From Aquihabitans sp. G128 (GTDB lineage: Bacteria > Actinomycetota > Acidimicrobiia > Acidimicrobiales > Iamiaceae): DNA of 64,000 bases. The notes under the pieces were generated by a model, which saw only the letters and a program-made list of their open reading frames with translations, was not told the origin of the DNA and did no database searches. The translations under genes were made by a program, and so were the position numbers. Shown piece by piece: positions 59,051-64,000 of the stretch. The stretch covers positions 2,728,001 to 2,792,000 of the forward strand of contig NZ_CP077604.1 in assembly GCF_019048865.1 (NCBI RefSeq). The letters are read 5' to 3'. Within the stretch, counting starts at the first letter, position 1, and every line of letters starts with the position of its first letter.

Positions 59051-59995
59051 TCAGCCACGGCCCCGCCAGGGGACGAGCTTGCGGTCGAGCGCCTTCACGA
59101 GGCCGTCCAGCACGAGGGCCGTGGCGCCGATCACGAAGATGCAGAGGATGACGGTGTCGCCGTTGCCGGTCTTCTTGGAGACCCAGGCGAGGCCGCCGAT
59201 GCCGGGCAGGCCGGCGGTGGTCTCGGCGGCGACGATGGTGGTGAGGATGAAGCCCACCGCGAGGCGCAGGCCGTTGAAGAAGTCCGGCAGCACCGACGGC
59301 AGCACGAGGTGGCGGATGGTCTGCAGGCGAGACGCGCCCAGCGCCTGGGCGGCCAGCACCCGATCGCGGGGGATGCCCCGGGTGCCCGACACGATCGACA
59401 GGGCGATGGGCGCCAGGCCGGCCAGGAACAGCAGCCAGATCTTGGAGGTGTCGCCGATGCCGAACCACAGGATCAGCAGGCTGAAGTACGCCAGCGGCGG
59501 CAGGGCCCGCAGGAAGTCGAGGTACGGCTCGAAGAGGAGCCGGAACCAGCGCACCGTCGAGAGCAGCAGGCCGAACGGCACGCCGATCACGACCGACCAG
59601 AGCAGGCCCCACAGCAGGCGCTGCATGGACGCCCACCAGTGCTGCCAGAGGAAGTAGTTCTGGATGCCGTCCTTCACGATCGGGAAGTCGGCGGTGCCCT
59701 TGGTCTCGGTGTGGATGCTCTGCTGGAAGCGGTCCCAGACCAGCCCGGGCTTCGGGATGAACTTCGGGTCGATCAGCTCGAAGCGGGTGACCACCCACCA
59801 GGCCACGAAGAAGATGGCGATCGACACCAGGCGCAGCCCGAGGCGTCGCAGCTTGCTGCCGCGATCGGTGGGCAGGTCGTCGATGAGCAGCGACGCCCGC
59901 CGGCGCGGCGTGCGACGCTCGGCCGGCGGGGCCGCCGGCTGCGTCGTGCGTTCCGATGCGGGCGAGGTCACCTCGTCCGCCTGCTCATTGGCCAT
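59051..59995 (-). CDS. ssuC: Sulfonate ABC transporter permease
   Basis: 314 residues from ATG at 59993-59995 with AGGGA upstream. First gene of the operon. Cytoplasmic N-terminus, then six membrane helices (LVSIAIFFVAWWVVTRF; LLWGLLWSVVIGVPFGLLLS; IWLLFLAGLAPIALSIVSG) with the EAA-type loop AQALGASRLQTIRHLVLPSVLPDFFNGLRLAVG. This matches SsuC/TauC. Upstream, CTAAAG and CTTTAG arms flank a CCTACCTACTCACC stretch just before the ATG, a possible control site. Confidence 0.9.
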   Translation of the reverse strand: MANEQADEVTSPASERTTQPAAPPAERRTPRRRASLLIDDLPTDRGSKLRRLGLRLVSIAIFFVAWWVVTRFELIDPKFIPKPGLVWDRFQQSIHTETKGTADFPIVKDGIQNYFLWQHWWASMQRLLWGLLWSVVIGVPFGLLLSTVRWFRLLFEPYLDFLRALPPLAYFSLLILWFGIGDTSKIWLLFLAGLAPIALSIVSGTRGIPRDRVLAAQALGASRLQTIRHLVLPSVLPDFFNGLRLAVGFILTTIVAAETTAGLPGIGGLAWVSKKTGNGDTVILCIFVIGATALVLDGLVKALDRKLVPWRGRG

Positions 59996-60149
59996 GTAGT
60001 CCCTAAAGGTGAGTAGGTAGGTCGACTTTAGAGGTTGGCGGGCCGCGCTCCACAACTCCGAGGTGAGCCGAGCGGTCCCGATCGCCCGCGCCTCCCGTTC
60101 GAAGAGGGCGGAAAGGGGTTGCCGGGGCCGGCAGAGGTGGCTAGCGTGC

Positions 60150-60163
60150 CGAACACACGTTCG
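60150..60163 (+). promoter_or_regulatory. LexA (SOS) box
   Basis: CGAACACACGTTCG, a perfect match to the mycobacterial SOS box CGAAC-RNRY-GTTCG, 22 bases upstream of the DUF222/HNH start codon. Confidence 0.82.
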
Positions 60164-60185
60164 ATGCTGCGAGAAGAGGTCACCC

Positions 60186-61710
60186 ATGGACCACGCCACC
60201 GCCGACCCGGCTCGTGATGCCTTCGTGGGGGACCAGGACGGGTTCGAGGCGGCGGTGGCGGGGGTGCAGACCGCGGTGGCGGAGCTGATGGGGGTGACCA
60301 ACGCCTGCTACGGGCGCTTGGTGGAGCTGGTGGGTGAGGCGCTCGACGGGGAGCTGTGGAACGGGTGGGGCATCCAGTCGGCGTCGCACTGGTTGGCGTG
60401 GCAGACCGGGCTCTCCCCGGCCCGGGCCGAGGGCCTGGTCCGCGTCGCGGAGCGGCGCGAGGAGCTGCCGTGCGCGGTCGCGGCGCTGGCGGCTGGCGAG
60501 CTGTGCGTCGATGCGGTGGTGGCGATCGCCAAGGGGGCGCCGGCCGCCTACGAGGCGTCGATCACCGAGTTCGCCAAGGCCGCCACGCTCCAGCAGCTCC
60601 GGAAGTGCCTCCGCGGCTACACCTACGACCCCGACACCGAAGCAGCCCGGGCGAAGGCCAAGCGGGCCGCCGCGCAGCGGTCGGTGTCGACCGGCACCGA
60701 CGACGACGGCTGGTGGCTGCACGCCCGGCTCCCCGCCGATGAGGGCGCCGTCGTCGAACAGGCCCTCGCGGTGGCGCGGGACCAGCTGTGGGACCAGGAG
60801 CGCGCCGCCACCCCCGAGGGTGGACGCCCGGCGACGGTGTCGTTCGCCGACGCCCTGGTCGGCGCCGCCGAGGGGTTCCTGCGAGCCGGCGAGGCCGCAC
60901 ACCCGGGGTCGGGCCGGTTCCAGGTGCTGCTCCACCTCGAAGCCGCCCCCGACGGGACTGCTGGGGGGGAACCTGTCGCTGCACCAGGGACCGGTGCTGC
61001 CGTCCACGCTGCGCCGGCTGTTGACCTGCTCCTGCGAGCTGACCCCGGTGTGGGAGCGCCACGGCACCCCGTTGAGCGTCGGGCGGGCCCGACGGGTCCC
61101 CGGCCGCAAGCTGCGCCGCCTGGTCGAGCACCGCGACGGCGGCTGCCGGGTGCCCGGCTGCGGACGGCGCGTCGGCACCGAGATCCACCACATCGAGCAC
61201 TGGGAGGACGGCGGCGGCACCGACACCGCAAACCTGGTCTGCTTGTGCCGAGCCCACCACCGACAGCACCACCTCGGCGTCCTGGCCATCACCGGCAACG
61301 CCGACACACCCGCCGGTGAGCCCGGCGCCTTCGAGGTCCGCGACCGGTGGGGCCACGTCCTCGACCCCTGCGGCACCCCCATCCGGCCGCGACCCGGCCA
61401 CCACCCGGCCGAGGCGGCGCGTGCGGTCGGGGTCGAGCCCGGCACCTACGTCCACCCCCTCGGGGAACGGCTCGACCGGTCCGCGGTCACGTTCAACCCC
61501 AACGGCTCCCGACCCGCCCCACGGCTCCTCCCACCGCTCGAACCCGACCCGCCTGCAGACGACCACGACCATGGCGACGAGGGTGACGGCGAGCTGGTCT
61601 ACGGCACCCCCGGCTGGACCGAGCCCGACGAGCCCTGGCCCACCGGCTTCGACCCCGAGACCCTCACCGGCGCCGACCCGCCCGCAGCCCGCACCACCAC
61701 CCGCGCCTGA
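60186..61710 (+). CDS. DUF222 / HNH endonuclease protein (13E12 family), frame-broken
   Basis: ATG start. DUF222 domain: GWGIQSASHWLAWQTGLSPARAEGLVRVAERREELP and LQQLRKCLRGYTYDPDTEAARAKAKR near residues 55-165. The frame breaks at a G7 run (60963-60969); with six Gs it continues NLSLHQGPVLPSTLRRLLTCSCELTPV to an HNH domain CRVPGCGRRVGTEIHHIEHWEDGGGTDTANLVCLCRAHHRQHH. A long disordered, acidic and proline-rich tail follows. These proteins are abundant in actinobacteria, often in several copies; in M. tuberculosis several are LexA-controlled, as the SOS box here suggests. Confidence 0.9.
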
Positions 61711-61754
61711 CCCCGTCCCCCGCCCGGGGCCAGACCGGCGCGCCCTGAGGCCGG

Positions 61755-62168
61755 CTACGGCTCGTCGAGCTCGCGGAGCACGTCGTTCATCTCGCGCCGG
61801 AAGCGGCGCAGCTCGGTGCGGTGCTGCTGGGAGAGCTCGGCCAGCTTGGCCCCGCCGTCGGGCGTGAGGGCGAGGAGGGTCCGGCGGGCGTCGTCGGGGT
61901 CGGCGGTGCGCGCCAGCAGGCCGTTGGCCTCGGCCCGAGCCACCAGCTCGCCGGCGGAGTGGAGCTTGAGCTGGAGGCGCTCCGCCACCTCGGTGACCGA
62001 GGGCGGGCCGTCGCCGTCGTGGCCCCGCACGGCCAGCAGCAGCTGGTGCTGGGCCGGGGTGAGCCCGGCGGCCCGGGCGGCGTCCTCGCTGAAGCGCTGG
62101 AACAGCCGGAGGGCGTGGCGGAACCGGGCCAGCGAGCGGTAGTCGGCGTCGGAGAGCGGCGAGGTCAC
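61755..62168 (-). CDS. MarR-family regulator
   Basis: 137 residues from a GTG overlapping the ClC stop. Winged-helix MarR fold: FRHALRLFQRFSEDAARAAGLTPAQHQLLLAVRG, PSVTEVAERLQLKLHSAGELVARAEANGLLARTADPDDARRTLLALTPDGGAKL. Co-translated with the chloride channel gene. Likely binds the palindrome at 63452-63468 at the head of the operon, giving autoregulation. Confidence 0.9.
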   Translation of the reverse strand: MTSPLSDADYRSLARFRHALRLFQRFSEDAARAAGLTPAQHQLLLAVRGHDGDGPPSVTEVAERLQLKLHSAGELVARAEANGLLARTADPDDARRTLLALTPDGGAKLAELSQQHRTELRRFRREMNDVLRELDEP

Positions 62169-63445
62169 GAGGTGGATCCTGGCTCCTCGTCACCGGTGAG
62201 GCGCTGGCGCTGGCTGTCGATCAGCCCGACGCTCGAGGTGAGCGCCAGGCTGACCACCGCCGCCACCAGCACCGACGGGAGCAGGGCCAGGCCGGCCATC
62301 TCGGTGACCACCAGCGTGGAACCGATGGGCGTCTTGGTCACGCCGACGTTGCACGCCACCATCAGCCCGGCGGCCAGCACCCACCGGTCGGCGCCCGGCA
62401 GGTGGGGGGCGGCGGCCTGGGCCAGGCAGAAGCCGATGAAGAACAGCGGGATGATGAAGCCGCCCTTCCAGCCGGTCACCAGGGTGACGGCCGAGGCCAC
62501 CAGCTTCATGCCGGCGGCGAGCAGCAGCGTGGCCGCCGCCACCCGCACGCCGGTGAGGTGCTCGACCTGCACCTCGCCGTTGGTCAGGGCGTAGGGCGTG
62601 GCGAACGCCAGGCCGCCGAGGGCGAGGCCGCCCAGCACCGGGCGGGCATCGACGGGCACCCGCCCGACCACCCGCTTCAAGCCGACGCACAGGTACGTGA
62701 AGGCGGCGGCCACCAGGGCGCCGACGACGCCGGCCCCCACGCCGTAGCCCAGGTCGGCCAGGTGCACCTCGGTGGTCGTCGGGAAGCGGAAGACCGGCTC
62801 GAGGCCGACGCCGGTGGCGGCGGCGTAGACCACGTAGCCGCACAGGGAGCCGATCACGGCGGGGAGGAGGGCCTCGTAGTACTCGAGGCCGCGGCGGTGC
62901 AGGATCTCCAGGGCGAAGAGTGCCGAGCCCAGCGGGGCCCCGAACAGGACGGTGAAGCCGGCGGCCATGCCGGCGATGCTCACCACCCGCAGGTCGTCGC
63001 GCTCGAGCCGGGCCCGGGTGCCGATCCACGACCCGAGCGAGCCGGTGGCGGTGACCAGCGGCGCTTCCGGGCCCAGCGCACCGCCGGCACCGACGCAGAG
63101 CAGCGAGACGGGGACGAGCGAGCGGAGCGAGCGCAGGTCCTCGGCCCCGCCGAGCACGTGGATGTCGTCGACGAGCAGCTCGACGTCGGACGGGCTCCCG
63201 AGCCACCGGGTGAGCCCGGCCACCACCGCACCGACCACGACGAGGACGACCAGGTGCGCGGCCAGCGACCAGTGGGTGGGCCAGAGGCCGTGCTGCACGA
63301 GCTTCAGCAGGCCGAGGTAGGCCGCACCGACCAGGCCGCCGGCGAGGCCGGTGACCACGACGATGGACAGCAGCCGCGTGGTCGGCCGCTCCCACACCTC
63401 CCACAGCGCCTGCTTCGAGTTGGCCAGGTTGCTCGTCATCGACAC
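62165..63445 (-). CDS. ClC-type chloride channel or antiporter
   Basis: 426 residues (GTG; an ATG two codons later is equally possible). About ten membrane helices. Selectivity-filter elements: GAGGALGPEAPLVTATGSLGSWIG (the GREGP-like loop, here with GPEAP), WKGGFIIPLFFIGFCLA (GxFxP-like), ACNVGVTKTPIGSTLVVTEMAG. The N-terminal GSGIP-type motif is not obvious. The protein lacks the CBS domains of larger ClCs. Chloride or fluoride transport is possible; co-regulation by MarR suggests stress response. Confidence 0.88.
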   Translation of the reverse strand: MSMTSNLANSKQALWEVWERPTTRLLSIVVVTGLAGGLVGAAYLGLLKLVQHGLWPTHWSLAAHLVVLVVVGAVVAGLTRWLGSPSDVELLVDDIHVLGGAEDLRSLRSLVPVSLLCVGAGGALGPEAPLVTATGSLGSWIGTRARLERDDLRVVSIAGMAAGFTVLFGAPLGSALFALEILHRRGLEYYEALLPAVIGSLCGYVVYAAATGVGLEPVFRFPTTTEVHLADLGYGVGAGVVGALVAAAFTYLCVGLKRVVGRVPVDARPVLGGLALGGLAFATPYALTNGEVQVEHLTGVRVAAATLLLAAGMKLVASAVTLVTGWKGGFIIPLFFIGFCLAQAAAPHLPGADRWVLAAGLMVACNVGVTKTPIGSTLVVTEMAGLALLPSVLVAAVVSLALTSSVGLIDSQRQRLTGDEEPGSTS

Positions 63446-63451
63446 AGAGAA

Positions 63452-63468
63452 AGATCGTACTGCGATCT
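63452..63468. promoter_or_regulatory. MarR-type operator before the ClC-MarR operon
   Basis: AGATCG-TACTG-CGATCT, perfect 6-bp arms; on the transcribed strand the surrounding sequence reads ATAGATCGCAGTACGATCTTT, so a TACGAT -10-like hexamer lies inside the dyad. Seven bases before the GTG start. Confidence 0.65.
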
Positions 63469-63514
63469 ATTCGGGTTGCGACCCCCACCGGGCCGCACCG
63501 ACCCCGACCGACGG

Positions 63515-64000
63515 TCAGCGCAGGCGGGCCTTGGCCGCCTGCTTGGCCTTGGTCAGCTCCACCCGCTGCGGGTGGTCCTTGTAGAAGGGGTCGATCGGGA
63601 AGCAGCCCGACACCAGGCCGTTGCGCGGCGCCGTGGTGCAGTCGCTGAACGTGCGGCAGATCAGGCCCCGGTCGACCGAGCGACCGGCCAGGACGTCCAG
63701 CGGCAGCTCGGGGTACGAGAGCACCATGCGGCCGAGGCCCACCATGGCAGCGCCACCTCCGGCCACCACGGCCTGGCCCACGTTGGGCAGCCAGTCCTGG
63801 AGGTACGAGTAGCCCGAGCCGATCACGGTGACCTCGGGGTGGGCGGCGGCCAGCTCGGCGGTGACGGCCAGCTGGCGGGCCACGCCGACGAGGGGGTCCT
63901 CCGGGGGGCGGTAGCCGTCGGACGGCGGGAAGTAGGCCGGCCGCTGGACGTGGGGGTTGTAGTACGGGCTGCCGGCGGTGGTGCTGACCAAGCCGATGCC
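63515..64000 (-). CDS. FMN-dependent oxidoreductase (OYE-like), C-terminal part
   Basis: Open to the right edge, so the N-terminus lies outside. The visible 160 residues include [76 protein letters not shown] (phosphate-binding end of the TIM barrel) and [31 protein letters not shown], a cysteine-containing tail typical of the NADH:flavin oxidoreductase group. Substrate unknown. Confidence 0.83.
   Translation of the reverse strand, partial: GIGLVSTTAGSPYYNPHVQRPAYFPPSDGYRPPEDPLVGVARQLAVTAELAAAHPEVTVIGSGYSYLQDWLPNVGQAVVAGGGAAMVGLGRMVLSYPELPLDVLAGRSVDRGLICRTFSDCTTAPRNGLVSGCFPIDPFYKDHPQRVELTKAKQAAKARLR

Noticed and set aside
1..64000. CRISPR array or insertion sequence
   Set aside because: No regularly spaced repeats and no transposase gene were seen; the only transposase-like feature is the HTH tail on the DoxX protein.

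Overview
The window is very GC-rich DNA from an actinomycete. A WhiB-family regulator, a DUF222/HNH (13E12-type) protein, a mycobacterial-type LexA box, Tad pilus-like proteins and GTG starts in long overlapping gene strings all fit Actinomycetota. The gene mix is compatible with Acidimicrobiia (Iamia-like), but that placement is only a guess.

Positions 1 to about 29,320 are the right-hand part of a tailed (siphovirus-like) prophage. Its right end is a truncated 3' half of a tRNA-Lys(UUU) gene at 29,276-29,320, so the phage integrated in a tRNA-Lys gene; the left end and the integrase lie outside the window. From right to left the prophage holds an immunity region (ImmA-type peptidase, unknown gene, two HTH proteins around an operator-rich intergenic region, excisionase-like HTH), then a long leftward early operon. 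The early operon encodes small zinc-binding-like proteins, a YqaJ nuclease with RecT, DUF2303, a RuvC-like resolvase, WhiB, a DNA methyltransferase, DnaB and a replication initiator-like protein. Next come HNH, TerS, TerL, portal, MuF-like, scaffold, capsid, head-tail connectors, tail terminator, major tail protein, tail assembly chaperones with a canonical -1 slippery site, and the tape measure. Three glycosyltransferase genes sit inside the head-tail connector cluster, translationally coupled to it, and are likely virion-decorating enzymes.

Positions 29,321-64,000 are chromosome: DinB and DUF899 proteins, a flavin-type oxidase, an M20 amidohydrolase, a DoxX-HTH fusion, an enoyl-reductase-like protein, an LPXTG-type surface protein, an acyl-CoA dehydrogenase under a perfect palindrome, a PAS/GGDEF protein, a DUF4214 secreted protein flanked by 49-bp direct repeats, a LigD-type polymerase, and an ABC exporter under a SoxR-box match. 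These are followed by an HD-GYP protein, TadE/TadG-like proteins, a DUF2231-cupredoxin fusion, a LuxR regulator next to two Tat-exported ferritin-like proteins, a sulfatase beside a complete sulfonate uptake and desulfonation operon, a LexA-box-controlled DUF222/HNH gene, a MarR-ClC operon with its own palindromic operator, and the end of a flavin oxidoreductase.

Thirteen otherwise well-conserved reading frames are broken by single-base or CG-dinucleotide differences in G/C runs or GC alternations, in phage and host genes alike. The most economical reading is residual sequence error. The broken genes are reported here as single genes spanning the break, except the tape measure, which is split into two entries.
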